The position numbers and the translations under genes were made by a program. Under the pieces are notes generated by a model. The model made no database searches. It saw only the letters and a list, made by a program, of their open reading frames with translations, and was not told where the DNA came from. A stretch of 64,000 bases of DNA from Paracoccaceae bacterium (GTDB taxonomy: Bacteria > Pseudomonadota > Alphaproteobacteria > Rhodobacterales > Rhodobacteraceae): NCBI GenBank assembly GCA_947504705.1, contig CANNIA010000003.1, positions 62,001 to 126,000 on the forward strand. The letters run 5' to 3'. Below, piece by piece: positions 17,689 through 25,567 of the stretch; the stretch's first letter is position 1; each line of letters starts with the position of its first letter.

Positions 17689-18534
17689 TTACTGGTCGCA
17701 GGCGACCACGGACTCGATCACTTCGGTGCCTTTGCGCTCTTTGCGGGTGCAGACCTCTTGCACGACAACGGGGGGCACCACCTCGGGTGCTTCCTCTACG
17801 ATGCCCAGCACGTCGTTGGTGTCGACCTCGACCGGCTGATCAACGACATCGGCGGTTGAGCCCACAAGCGAGATCGAGAATGCACCAATGGATTGAAGCT
17901 GGGTCAATCGGGCGATCTGCTCAGGGGTCACCCCGATGGTGACCGAGTTCGCGTTCGAATCGGTGACCTGCCCTTCGTTGAACGCTTTGTCGACCGCGAT
18001 CACCTGGACCGAGGATTCGATCAACCGGGTCACTAGTTTGCCTTCCACATCGCCCGTCCAGTAGATGTCGATGAAATCGTCGGGCTTGACGAAGCCGCCG
18101 ACGCCCGAAGACAGGTTGCCGTTGATCACGAAGGCGCGCATCCCCTTGCCGAGTTTGGCGGTCAGGCTGGCCTGTTGGCCTGGCTCGGTAAGGCGGCTCA
18201 GCAGCACAGGCTCGAAAGCCTCGATTGCGCGAAGGACATAGCGCGGTCCCGGAGCGTTATCGGGAAAAAGCAGGGCCTGATCGCGGAAGATGGTTTTCGG
18301 TAGCGCCTGTTCGGGCCAGTAAATCAGGGCAACGTCCTCTGGCTTCAACTCGTCGCCGTATTTGAGGTCCTTGGAAAAGACATAGACTTCGACAAGCCTG
18401 CCGGCCTTCTGGTTGAAGGCACGCTCATTCTGCAGCGCCACCTCGCTCTGAGAGACATAGTCCCGGATCATGTAGACCGCTGCGCCGGCAAGTGCCATGC
18501 CGACGAGCAAAACCAACAAAAAAGCTGCGCGCAT
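17689..18534 (-). CDS. rcpC: Flp pilus assembly protein RcpC (CpaB)
   Basis: A 281-residue periplasmic protein with an N-terminal membrane anchor (FLLVLLVGMALAGAAVYMI) and an SAF domain (VEVYVFSKDLKYGDELKPED) followed by the RcpC/CpaB domain. It is thought to tie the pilus to peptidoglycan and the secretin. The C-terminal 40 residues are acidic and Val/Pro-rich and contain two Cys. Start ATG is preceded by AGGGAAG. It is the first large gene after the pilin ORFs in minus-strand order. Confidence 0.9.
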   Translation of the reverse strand: MRAAFLLVLLVGMALAGAAVYMIRDYVSQSEVALQNERAFNQKAGRLVEVYVFSKDLKYGDELKPEDVALIYWPEQALPKTIFRDQALLFPDNAPGPRYVLRAIEAFEPVLLSRLTEPGQQASLTAKLGKGMRAFVINGNLSSGVGGFVKPDDFIDIYWTGDVEGKLVTRLIESSVQVIAVDKAFNEGQVTDSNANSVTIGVTPEQIARLTQLQSIGAFSISLVGSTADVVDQPVEVDTNDVLGIVEEAPEVVPPVVVQEVCTRKERKGTEVIESVVACDQ

Positions 18535-18638
18535 TGTCTTCCCTGCTCAACGACCGGCCCCATGGCCATCGGCAACGTTGTAAATGCTTCAGCGTCGCCC
18601 ATCAAGGCGGGTGCTGCACGCAGAACGGGAATACAAGG

Positions 18639-18827
18639 TCACTGATTGTTCAGAGTGTTGTGAAACCCTTCCATCCAGCCGCCGATGCCGTTGGCCAGAT
18701 CGGTGACAGGAGTCTTAAGGAACACAGATCCAATAAGGACAAGAAGAAGTGTGGTGCTGGTCAGCACAACCCAATCGATCGTAACGGCGCCAGTTTCGTC
18801 TGACAGAAAACGCATGCTCGTCTTCAT
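18639..18827 (-). CDS. Second Flp-like small pilin or pseudopilin
   Basis: A 62-residue protein: short charged leader ending DETGAVTIDWVVLTSTTLLLVLIGSVF, that is, the same processing region and hydrophobic helix as the main Flp pilin (E/TGAVT.DWVVLT), then a divergent C-terminus. The start at 18827 is supported by GGCCTTGGA just upstream; a longer frame to 18875 exists but is less convincing. It may be a minor pilin. It sits 104 bases upstream of rcpC, on the same strand. Confidence 0.75.
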   Translation of the reverse strand: MKTSMRFLSDETGAVTIDWVVLTSTTLLLVLIGSVFLKTPVTDLANGIGGWMEGFHNTLNNQ

Positions 18828-19220
18828 TCCAAGGCCCCGTGATGCCGATCCTGAGTTCAACCTAAGGGCTACCATATACGCAAGAATACGGCAACTTTAA
18901 AGCGAAGATCAGACTAGCAAGGACGATTGACCGGGAATCCATTTCATCCGAGCCGCCCGGACTATATCCCGCCACCGAGAAACGTCCGAAAATGCTGAAA
19001 ATCTGGCGCAACTGGCCACCATCCGAGGAGGCTGAGCGTTTGTGAGGGAACCACTCCGCCAACGAGCCAAGATCCAAGCCCCGAGGGCGCGATGTCAGGG
19101 CGTGACGCTGCCATTGGCATGGACAGCCGTCGCTTCATCGGGTTGACTGGCAATCTCGTTGGTCAACGCCTGCGCCTTTGTCTAGACGACGGCGAAGGTC
19201 ATTAGGCATCTAGCATTAGA
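18828..19220. other. Spacer between the two Flp-like genes
   Basis: About 390 bases without a supported gene. On the minus strand, 19181 down to 19095, a short open frame contains AQALTNEIASQ, which resembles the AVNALTNDISN end of the Flp pilin and closes with a TGA; it has a stop just upstream and no start, so at most it is a pilin remnant. No other feature is clear. Confidence 0.4.
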
Positions 19221-19247
19221 AAAGCCGCGCCTGCGTACAGATGCGGC
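19221..19247 (-). terminator. Terminator of the flp pilin gene
   Basis: On the minus strand GCCGC-AT-CTG-TACG-CAG-GC-GCGGC followed by TTTTCT, 34 bases beyond the flp stop. Such a terminator fits strong separate expression of a major pilin. Confidence 0.7.
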
Positions 19248-19280
19248 CCTGAATTCCATCCTGTCGGATAGAAATCGATA

Positions 19281-19460
19281 TTAGAGGTTTGCCCCGGCAT
19301 TTGCCATCGTATTGGAGATGTCGTTCGTCAGGGCGTTCACTGCCGGCGACAGGATCGAGAAGATCACGAGGCCCAGGCCGACCACAGCGGCGGTCAGAAC
19401 CACCCAGTCAACGGTCACGGCGCCGGCTTCATCTTTCAGGAAGGCGGAAAATTTGGTCAT
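19281..19460 (-). CDS. flp: Flp family type IVb pilin
   Basis: Major structural pilin of the tad pilus. The 59-residue precursor has a short leader (MTKFSAFLKDEAG), the prepilin processing region DEAGAVTVDWVVLTAAVVG and one hydrophobic helix, then a short polar C-terminus (NALTNDISNTMANAGANL). It would be cleaved by TadV and polymerised by TadA/B/C. The ATG at 19460 is preceded by AAAGGGATCC; the in-frame upstream start at 19478 is unlikely. It is the first gene of the minus-strand tad cluster. Confidence 0.93.
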   Translation of the reverse strand: MTKFSAFLKDEAGAVTVDWVVLTAAVVGLGLVIFSILSPAVNALTNDISNTMANAGANL

Positions 19461-19817
19461 AGTCGGATCCCTTTCCAAGGTACTGTAGATTGCACTTCAC
19501 CGTCTCGGTAGGGCTGATTAACACGCCAGTCCTGCACGATACAGACATATAAGGCCCCAGAATCATGGCAACACTTTGGTCGAAAGGTAAGGAAGGGGGG
19601 TGAAATTCCCGCATAGGTAGAATCGGAGCTATTTCACGTTAACAGTCAGTAATATCACGGAAAACGGGATTAAGGTCTGTCTGCGCATGCCTGCCGGTGG
19701 CTATGGAGCCAAGCTGGAATCTGGCGAAAACGCCATAATTGGGCACGAAGGGGCTGGTCGGATTCGAAAAAAACTGCGACTCTATCAGGCAAAACAATAG
19801 CGAGCAGGCATCGGAAT
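19461..19817. other. Divergent promoter region, flp and transglycosylase
   Basis: About 357 bases between the minus-strand flp gene and the plus-strand lytic transglycosylase. It is more AT-rich than its surroundings, especially 19560-19670. It must hold the flp promoter; on the minus strand TTGCCA and a downstream TTATAT-like hexamer lie around 19555-19575, but spacing is poor and I do not assign it. No ORF is convincing. Confidence 0.4.
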
Positions 19818-20678
19818 ATGCGCCAGGTATGTGGTGTTCTTGCAGTGATTCTCTGCGCCTCCGCCCCTTGGGCGGGGTTTGCTGATGGGCCTGCGTTCAA
19901 GCGTATCAGCGTGGCCGACATTGACCCCGACAATCGAATCACCGTGCAGATCGATGCCGAGGAGCAGGCCCGCTATTTGGCCTCGCTTCCAAAGGTCGAC
20001 CCGAACCCGCCGCACCACGGGGACGAGGCGGGTCCGGCGGTCGCAGGCGCGGGCATTGCACCTGCAGCCGGCGCTCCGGCTTCGGACTACGGATGGTATT
20101 GGGACCTGGTGCCCATCGGGCTTGCCGACACTTCGGGTCGGTTCGACATGGCGGTTGCCGCACTGACGCAAGGCCCGCAGGGCCAGGCGGTGCGGGCACC
20201 GCGGATGCAAAGTCTTCAGACCATGGCCGAGACCTATGGGAAGGATATCCTTCTGGCGACGCTGGACACCGATGTCTCGCCCGCGCTGGTTTTGGCGGTG
20301 ATGGGGGTCGAAAGCGGTGGCAATCCTGAGGCAGTTAGCTCATCGGGGGCGGTCGGATTGATGCAGTTGATCCCGGCTACGGCGGATCGATTCGGTGTCG
20401 AGGATTCGACCGATCCAGCCCAGAACATCAAAGGCGGGGTCGCCTATCTGGACTGGCTTCTGGACGAGTTCAACAATGACCCGGTCATGGTCATTGCGGC
20501 CTACAATGCGGGCGAGGGGGCCGTGCGCGACAATAATGGCGTGCCACCCTTTGCCGAGACCCGGGACTACGTGCCGAAAGTGCTTGCAGCCTGGCAGGTG
20601 GCGCAGGGGCTTTGCCTCAGCGCGCCCCTGCTTGTGACCGATCCTTGTGTCCTTCGGACGACACTGGCGGGCGGGTAG
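19818..20678 (+). CDS. Lytic transglycosylase, SLT domain
   Basis: Secreted 286-residue peptidoglycan-cleaving enzyme. A signal peptide (GVLAVILCASAPWAGFA) leads into about 100 residues of unassigned sequence with a Pro/Ala-rich stretch, then a Slt/MltC-type catalytic domain from about residue 145: VMGVESGGNPEAVS with the catalytic Glu near 165, GAVGLMQLIPATADRFGV, and the IAAYNAGEGAVRDNNGVPPFAETRDYV end motif. It stands divergent to flp; such enzymes often open the wall for pili or secretion machines, but a tad role is only suggested by position. Confidence 0.9.
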   Translation: MRQVCGVLAVILCASAPWAGFADGPAFKRISVADIDPDNRITVQIDAEEQARYLASLPKVDPNPPHHGDEAGPAVAGAGIAPAAGAPASDYGWYWDLVPIGLADTSGRFDMAVAALTQGPQGQAVRAPRMQSLQTMAETYGKDILLATLDTDVSPALVLAVMGVESGGNPEAVSSSGAVGLMQLIPATADRFGVEDSTDPAQNIKGGVAYLDWLLDEFNNDPVMVIAAYNAGEGAVRDNNGVPPFAETRDYVPKVLAAWQVAQGLCLSAPLLVTDPCVLRTTLAGG

Positions 20679-20696
20679 GTCCGGGCGTTCTTCAAG

Positions 20697-20742
20697 CCTG
20701 ACGGCTCTCCTCGCTGCGTTGCCAACGATGAAAGCCGTCAGG
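20697..20742. terminator. Inverted repeat between converging genes
   Basis: Perfect 10-bp arms CCTGACGGCT / AGCCGTCAGG around a 26-base loop that itself contains CGTTG-C-CAACG. It lies after the transglycosylase and downstream of the minus-strand scoB, so it may terminate both; no T run. Confidence 0.5.
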
Positions 20743-20773
20743 TTCGATAAGCGACTGGTGGTTCAGAAGGTTA

Positions 20774-21421
20774 TCAACCCACGATTGTGGCTTCGGTCGC
20801 GGCGCGAAGCTCTTCCTCGGTCACACCGGGGGCAAGTTCAACGATGTGAAGGCCCTTTTGGCCGACATCCAAGACCCCAAGATTGCTGATGATTCGGTCA
20901 ACCACGCCCTTGCCCGTAAGGGGCAGGGTGCAGGCCTTCAGCACCTTGGACTCGCCGTGCTTGGAGGTGTGGTCCATTACAACCACAACGCGACCAACTC
21001 CGGCAACCAGATCCATCGCCCCGCCCATGCCTTTGACCAACTTTCCGGGGATCATCCAGTTCGCGAGGTCGCCGTTTTCGGCCACTTCCATCGCGCCAAG
21101 AATGGCCATGGCGATCTTGCCGCCGCGGATCATTGCGAAGCTTTGCGCCGAGTCAAAATAGGCGGTCTGCGGCAGCTCGGTGATGGTCTGCTTGCCAGCG
21201 TTGATCAGGTCGGGGTCTTCTTCGCCCTCGAAGGGAAACGGTCCCATGCCCAGCATGCCGTTTTCGGACTGCAGGGTCACGTTAACCCCCTTGGGAATGT
21301 AGTTCGACACCAGCGTCGGAATGCCGATGCCAAGGTTCACATAGGTGCCGTCGCGCAGTTCCTGTGCTGCCCGCGCGGCCATGCCGTTGCGATCCCAGCC
21401 TTTGATTTCCTCGGCCATCAT
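20774..21421 (-). CDS. scoB: 3-oxoacid CoA-transferase, subunit B
   Basis: Beta subunit (215 residues) of succinyl-CoA:3-oxoacid (acetoacetate) CoA-transferase, which activates ketone bodies. The catalytic Glu is in SENGMLGMG (about residue 53), and GGAMDLVAGVGRVVVVMDHTSKHG and VDRIISNLGVLDV are typical of the family. ATG at 21421 overlaps the scoA stop as ATGA; a second ATG is at 21418. A 3-oxoadipate CoA-transferase is an alternative, but no beta-ketoadipate genes are near. Confidence 0.9.
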   Translation of the reverse strand: MMAEEIKGWDRNGMAARAAQELRDGTYVNLGIGIPTLVSNYIPKGVNVTLQSENGMLGMGPFPFEGEEDPDLINAGKQTITELPQTAYFDSAQSFAMIRGGKIAMAILGAMEVAENGDLANWMIPGKLVKGMGGAMDLVAGVGRVVVVMDHTSKHGESKVLKACTLPLTGKGVVDRIISNLGVLDVGQKGLHIVELAPGVTEEELRAATEATIVG

Positions 21422-22122
21422 GCGTTCTCCCGCTTGCGGACAGTCCGGTTCTCGATCCGCTTTTCATGCTGCCCGGCGATGATGCGGTGCACATAGATGC
21501 CTGGCAGGTGGATCTTGTCGGGGTCAAGGCTGCCCAATGGCACCACTTCCTCGACCTCGACCACGCAGGTTTTCCCGCAGGTGGCGGCGGGCACGTTGAA
21601 GTTCCGCGCGGTCTTGCGGAACACAAGGTTGCCCGACGGGTCGGCCTTCCAGGCCTTGACGATGGCCAGATCGGCGACGAGCCCGCGTTCCAGAATATAG
21701 GTGCGGCCGTCGAAATCGTGGTGCTCCTTCCCGTCGGCGATCACGGTGCCCACACCGGTCGCGGTGTAGAAGCCGGGGATCCCGGCGCCCCCGGCGCGCA
21801 TCCGTTCGGCGAGAGTGCCTTGCGGGTTGAACTCCAGCTCCAGCTCTCCGCTCAGATACTGGCGCATGAATTCGGCATTCTCGCCCACATAGGACGAGAT
21901 CATCTTCTTCACTTGCCGGGTTTCCAGAAGCTGGCCAAGGCCAAAGCCGTCAACGCCCGCATTGTTGGACGCAACCGTCAGGTTCTTGGTACCCGCCTCA
22001 CGGATGGCAGCGATCAGAAGTTCGGGGATGCCGCAAAGGCCGAAGCCGCCGGATGCAATCAGCATGCCGTCGTGCAAGAGCCCCTCAAGCGCCGCGGCAG
22101 CGCTTGGATAGACCTTGTTCAT
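21418..22122 (-). CDS. scoA: 3-oxoacid CoA-transferase, subunit A
   Basis: Alpha subunit, 234 residues with the start at 22122, the normal family length. The CoA-transferase family I signature region GGFGLCGIPELLIAAIREAG lies near the N-terminus; GGAGIPGFYTATGVGT and NFNVPAATCGKTCVVEVEE follow. AGGAGG at 22128-22133 is 5 bases from this ATG and only 2 from the one at 22125. The frame stays open far upstream to 22551, but that part is antisense to the regulator and not coding. Forms an operon with scoB. Confidence 0.92.
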   Translation of the reverse strand: MNKVYPSAAAALEGLLHDGMLIASGGFGLCGIPELLIAAIREAGTKNLTVASNNAGVDGFGLGQLLETRQVKKMISSYVGENAEFMRQYLSGELELEFNPQGTLAERMRAGGAGIPGFYTATGVGTVIADGKEHHDFDGRTYILERGLVADLAIVKAWKADPSGNLVFRKTARNFNVPAATCGKTCVVEVEEVVPLGSLDPDKIHLPGIYVHRIIAGQHEKRIENRTVRKRENA

Positions 22123-22233
22123 CATTACCTCCTCCCGGTTCCGGTCATGCGTGGGAAGGAATGCCCTTCCGGCAGGGAACAACGGACCGGGGTGATCCTG
22201 AAAGATTGCCAAGGCCGCTTCCATCCGTAAGAA

Positions 22234-22251
22234 TACGTATATGGCTACGTA
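22234..22251. promoter_or_regulatory. Paired TACGTA boxes in the scoA/luxR intergenic region
   Basis: Two TACGTA hexamers (22234-22239 and 22246-22251) 12 bases apart. They lie between divergent scoA and the PAS-LuxR gene, immediately upstream of the latter's ribosome binding site. TACGTA-like half sites are typical for FixJ/NarL-type HTH proteins, so self-regulation and scoAB control are plausible. Confidence 0.5.
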
Positions 22252-22263
22252 GAGGGGATGGGC

Positions 22264-22827
22264 ATGACCGGAAGTCGCGATTACGAGCGTCTGGGCTTCC
22301 TCTATGCTCCGGATGCGACGCTGATCCTGGCGGAACGGGTGATCCTGCGGGCCAGTCTGCGGGTCGAGGCGATTTTTGGCTGGAAACCGGGCGAGCTTGA
22401 GGGGCAGTCGATCCGACTGCTTTATCCAGGTCAGACCGATTATCAGCGCATCGGCGACCGAGCGCGGCGGGCGATGCTTAAGCTGCCAGTCATTCGAGAC
22501 GAACGGTTCATGCGAAGAAAGGACGGTCAGGTTGTTTGGATGGAAGGCCACGGGACGGCACTGGACCGGGAAGACCCGCAGCGGCTGGCGATCTGGACCT
22601 ATCGGCCGCTGGAGGCGAAGCCGGGTAGCGAGGGGCCGCTGACTGCAATGGAAAAGCGGATCGCCCGGTATCTGGTGAACGGCTTCACCTCGAAGGAAAT
22701 CGCGCAGGCCTTGGGGTCATCGCCCCGGACCGTTGAAGTGCATCGGGCCAACATGATCCGCAAGATGGGGGTCAGGAACAGTGCGGAACTGGTCAGCCGG
22801 TTGCTGGCGGCAACGGGGGAAGCCTAG
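22264..22827 (+). CDS. PAS domain LuxR-type transcriptional regulator
   Basis: A 187-residue regulator with an N-terminal PAS-like fold (FLYAPDATLILAERVILRAS through VWMEGHGTALDRED, about residues 5-120) and a C-terminal LuxR HTH (LTAMEKRIARYLVNGFTSKEIA, SPRTVEVHRANMIRKMGV). There is no phosphoacceptor receiver domain, so the PAS part is the likely sensor. ATG at 22258 directly abuts the AGAGGGG site; the next one at 22264 has proper spacing and is chosen. Divergent to scoAB, suggesting control of acetoacetate use. Its end overlaps the converging next gene by 4 bases. Confidence 0.85.
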   Translation: MTGSRDYERLGFLYAPDATLILAERVILRASLRVEAIFGWKPGELEGQSIRLLYPGQTDYQRIGDRARRAMLKLPVIRDERFMRRKDGQVVWMEGHGTALDREDPQRLAIWTYRPLEAKPGSEGPLTAMEKRIARYLVNGFTSKEIAQALGSSPRTVEVHRANMIRKMGVRNSAELVSRLLAATGEA

Positions 22828-23882
22828 GTCCGATGCAGGCGAAGCCACTGCAGAAAGCCGGTGGCATTATGCTGGATATAGTCGATCTGCACCTTGTCCG
22901 AGGTGTCGCCTTTCCAGAACTGGCCGTCCTTGTACCAGTCGAGCTGGGTTTCAAGATCTGCGGCCAAGTGCGCGGTCGCGCGAGACATCAGGTCGGCATC
23001 AAGGAAACCGGGTCTTGCCCGTGACAGAAGGAGGATCCGGCTTAGCGCCTCGCTTCGGCAGGCGATGGGAGTGGATTCGCGTCGGTCGCGGTAGGCCGTC
23101 ACGGTTAGGATCGAGGTGACGAGGCCGGTGAGATAGTCGCGGCCAAGCACCTCGGTCACGACGCTGCGCTCGATTGCTTCACAGGAGGCGTAGGCCATCC
23201 AGTGGCTTTGTTCCGCCCAGCCATAGCCGCGCTGCATCAGGGCGGTGGTCGCACGGGTCAGGGCGTCTGTTGTAGGCCCCGCCATAAGAAGGCCAAATAT
23301 CGCCTCGCCCGTATAGTAGTCGGACCGGAATGGCAGGACCGCCCCGGTCAGGAAGTCGCGCTTGTGGCGGAAGTCGTCGCCATCGATTTCATCCAGCGCA
23401 TATTGGCGCATCCGGGCCAGAGTCTCCGGCAAAGGGAATGGCAGTCCGGCATCCAGTTGCGGACGTAGGGCAGGGATCTTCGCGGCTTCGCTTAGCGCAA
23501 GAAGGGCAAGGCCAAGGCCCCCGACCTTGACTGCATCGTTGCTGACCAGAGCAAGGCTGGGATTAACCGGCGCGGCCCATGGCGTGGGCTCAAGCTTGCC
23601 CCCGATATAGCCCGCGACACGTGCGAGCGTCTTGATCTCCGGCGCATCCGGCTCGATCGGCAACTCATTGACCGCCCGCGTCATGAACCAAAGGGTTCCG
23701 CAATGGCGCAGCAGGTTGTAGCCCGGATATGTCGTCTCGGTGTCACCGGCCTTGTGGGCGTAGAGGAACTTTCCTTTCCGGTCCACGACACCGGTCAAAT
23801 GGTTCAGGCTGGCGCTGACGATGGTCTGGCAGAGGTCGTCGGTAAGCTTTGCCAAAGTCATGCCTTTCCGGCTAAATCGCAT
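22824..23882 (-). CDS. Conserved protein of unknown function, possible alpha-toroid
   Basis: A 352-residue protein that I do not recognise. It has no signal peptide or membrane segment. Regularly spaced aromatic and Gly-rich helices (YNLLRHCGTLWFMTRAV, GGLGLALLALSEAAKI, DYYTGEAIFGLLMAG, GYGWAEQSHWMAYASCEAIE) suggest an (alpha/alpha) toroid as in glycoside hydrolases, epimerases or lanthionine cyclases; this is inference from pattern. ATGs at 23882 and 23861 both have purine-rich sites close by (AAGGGG, GGAAAGG). Convergent with the PAS-LuxR gene. Confidence 0.65.
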   Translation of the reverse strand: MRFSRKGMTLAKLTDDLCQTIVSASLNHLTGVVDRKGKFLYAHKAGDTETTYPGYNLLRHCGTLWFMTRAVNELPIEPDAPEIKTLARVAGYIGGKLEPTPWAAPVNPSLALVSNDAVKVGGLGLALLALSEAAKIPALRPQLDAGLPFPLPETLARMRQYALDEIDGDDFRHKRDFLTGAVLPFRSDYYTGEAIFGLLMAGPTTDALTRATTALMQRGYGWAEQSHWMAYASCEAIERSVVTEVLGRDYLTGLVTSILTVTAYRDRRESTPIACRSEALSRILLLSRARPGFLDADLMSRATAHLAADLETQLDWYKDGQFWKGDTSDKVQIDYIQHNATGFLQWLRLHRT

Positions 23883-24038
23883 TCCCCTTGATCCGGGGCC
23901 TGGGTGGGGCTGGAGGCAGGTTCACAAGCAAGGCGCGTTGCGACCGCCACCGTCAGCTTCAAAGCTAAACCGCCGGAGATGCCAGTTACAAGGTCCCGGC
24001 TTTCCCCTGCGCCAACCTGCCGCTATGGTCGCCCCGCC

Positions 24039-24124
<86 letters not shown>

Positions 24125-24344
24125 CAATAATTCCAATATTGTATATTGATCAATAGCTTAACGATTGGATTGGATATTCGATCCCCCTTTGAATCCTCCT
24201 TTTCTTCCTCGGTGAAGTGCTGACAATATTCAGTTCACTTGGACCGAACTCAGGTCCGTCGGCGAGTCGGAACTGTAGAATCGGACACCCGCGCCCAACG
24301 AATGCCGCCAGATTGCAAGTTCGTCTCCCTAGGTAGCCATATCC
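24125..24344. other. AT-rich spacer after tRNA-Leu
   Basis: The first 110 bases are strikingly AT-rich for this chromosome (e.g. 24125-24180) and hold no supported gene. Together with the hsdM remnant that follows, this looks like leftover foreign DNA at a tRNA integration site. No copy of the tRNA 3' end was found downstream by eye. Confidence 0.5.
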
Positions 24345-24614
24345 TTGATCGTATCCAAAGCCTATTCGATGACCAAGCCGATCCGGCTGGAGGATCTGGC
24401 CGACTGCGCCGCATGGCGGGGCGGGGCCACGCGGAAGGGGCGCGAGGAAGGCCCGCAGGCGTGGAAAGTGTCCGCCGCCGACATCAAGGCGCGCGGCTAT
24501 AACGTTGATATCAAGAACCCTCATACCGTCGCCGCCGACCATGGCGACCCCGAAACCCTGCTGGCCGATCTGGACGCGACCGAGGCGCAGGTGGCCGCCG
24601 TGATCATCGGCAGG
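24345..24614 (+). pseudogene. Remnant of type I restriction-modification hsdM (C-terminus)
   Basis: The frame reads KAYSMTKPIRLEDLADCAAW, then AWKVSAADIKARGYNVDIKN and PHTVAADHGDPETLLADLDA, matching the C-terminal portion of HsdM, the N6-adenine methyltransferase subunit of type I systems (typical YSKTKPI and YNLDIKNPH elements). The catalytic N-terminal domain with NPPF is missing, and similarity stops near 24605, where the frame runs into unrelated sequence. No hsdS or hsdR is present. Decayed gene, probably a scar of a lost island at tRNA-Leu. Confidence 0.75.
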
Positions 24615-24862
24615 ATGTCCTCGGTATACTGGGTGGCAAACAGCGTGGCGGCAATTGCCGTACCATCCGGTTTGGCCATAAGCCGTGCCTTCCCGGCCAC
24701 CCAGGCCTCGGCCCCTTCGGGATCAACCAGGAGCCAGCCAAGGTAGCCTGCCAGAGCGTCGTCGCGGGTGACGACCAGATGAGTGCTTTCGTGGAGCTGG
24801 AACATCAGGGCCTGAACGGTCGGGCCAAATTCAAGGTCGGCAAAGGGCCGGTGCTTGGACAT
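24605..24862 (-). pseudogene. Truncated ORF of unknown function
   Basis: From an ATG at 24862 the minus strand reads a protein-like frame of about 85 codons: FADLEFGPTVQALMFQLHES, HLVVTRDDALAGYLGWLLVD and AWVAGKARLMAKPDGTAIAA. At about 24605 it runs into the antisense of the hsdM fragment, so the original 3' end is lost at the same junction. The hydrophobic/acidic alternation recalls an acyltransferase fold, but I cannot name a family. Probably a broken gene. Confidence 0.45.
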
Positions 24863-25002
24863 GAACCTAGCGGCAATCCCCAATGAATACGGATTTCGCC
24901 CCCTGTTTCGCGATCTCGGCCTCGCGCATCCGTCCGTGTCCCATTGTTCACATGGCAACCTTAGCCTGAACTGCTGCGTCAGGCCAAGCCTGGACCCGGT
25001 GC

Positions 25003-25464
25003 CTAGAACACTTCCTTCACCGCCTCCATCGCCACATAGGTCGAGGTCGAGGCAACATGCGGCAAAGTCGAGATCGTCTCGCCCAATACCCGGCGATAGG
25101 CCTGGATGTCCGAGGTGCGCACTTTCAGAAGATAGTCGAAGCTGGAGGCCATCATGTGGCACTGTTCGACCTCGGGCACGGTCAGGACAGCGCCGTTGAA
25201 GGCGGTCAGGGCGGTCTCACGCGTGTCGGAGAGGGTGACTTGGACAAAGGCCACATGCGCCTGACCCATGCGGATTGGGTCAAGGATCGCGCGGTAGCCG
25301 GTGATGATCCCGGCATCCTCCAGCCGTTTCATCCGGGCCTGGGTCGGCGACTTGGACAAGCCGATCCGGCGCGCCAGTTCGACGGCTGTAATCCGGCCAT
25401 CGGTTTGCAGAATCCGCAGGATGGCAAGGTCGAAGCGGTCAAGCTCGATCCGGTCGTTTGGCAT
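25003..25464 (-). CDS. putR: Lrp/AsnC-family regulator of proline use (PutR-like)
   Basis: A 153-residue Lrp-type regulator: N-terminal HTH (LDRFDLAILRILQTDGRITAVELARRIGLSKSPTQARMKRLED, seen in parts) and C-terminal RAM effector domain (VAFVQVTLSDTRETALTAF, DYLLKVRTSDIQAYRRVL). It is divergent to putA with a 100-base spacer; in related alphaproteobacteria PutR activates putA in response to proline. PutA here lacks its own DNA-binding domain, which fits a separate regulator. Confidence 0.88.
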   Translation of the reverse strand: MPNDRIELDRFDLAILRILQTDGRITAVELARRIGLSKSPTQARMKRLEDAGIITGYRAILDPIRMGQAHVAFVQVTLSDTRETALTAFNGAVLTVPEVEQCHMMASSFDYLLKVRTSDIQAYRRVLGETISTLPHVASTSTYVAMEAVKEVF

Positions 25465-25567
25465 GGCGAATCTCGAAGCTTTGGCGATTTCAGCCCGGAT
25501 AACACAAAACCTTCAGGAAAACAGCCTGCGAGTTTCAGGGTAGACTGGGCGGAAAGTGAGGTGCCAG

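Noticed and set aside
18962-19153. 63-codon minus-strand frame between the Flp-like genes
   Set aside because: No start site and no similarity to pilins in that frame; the nearby pilin-like tail lies in a different frame.
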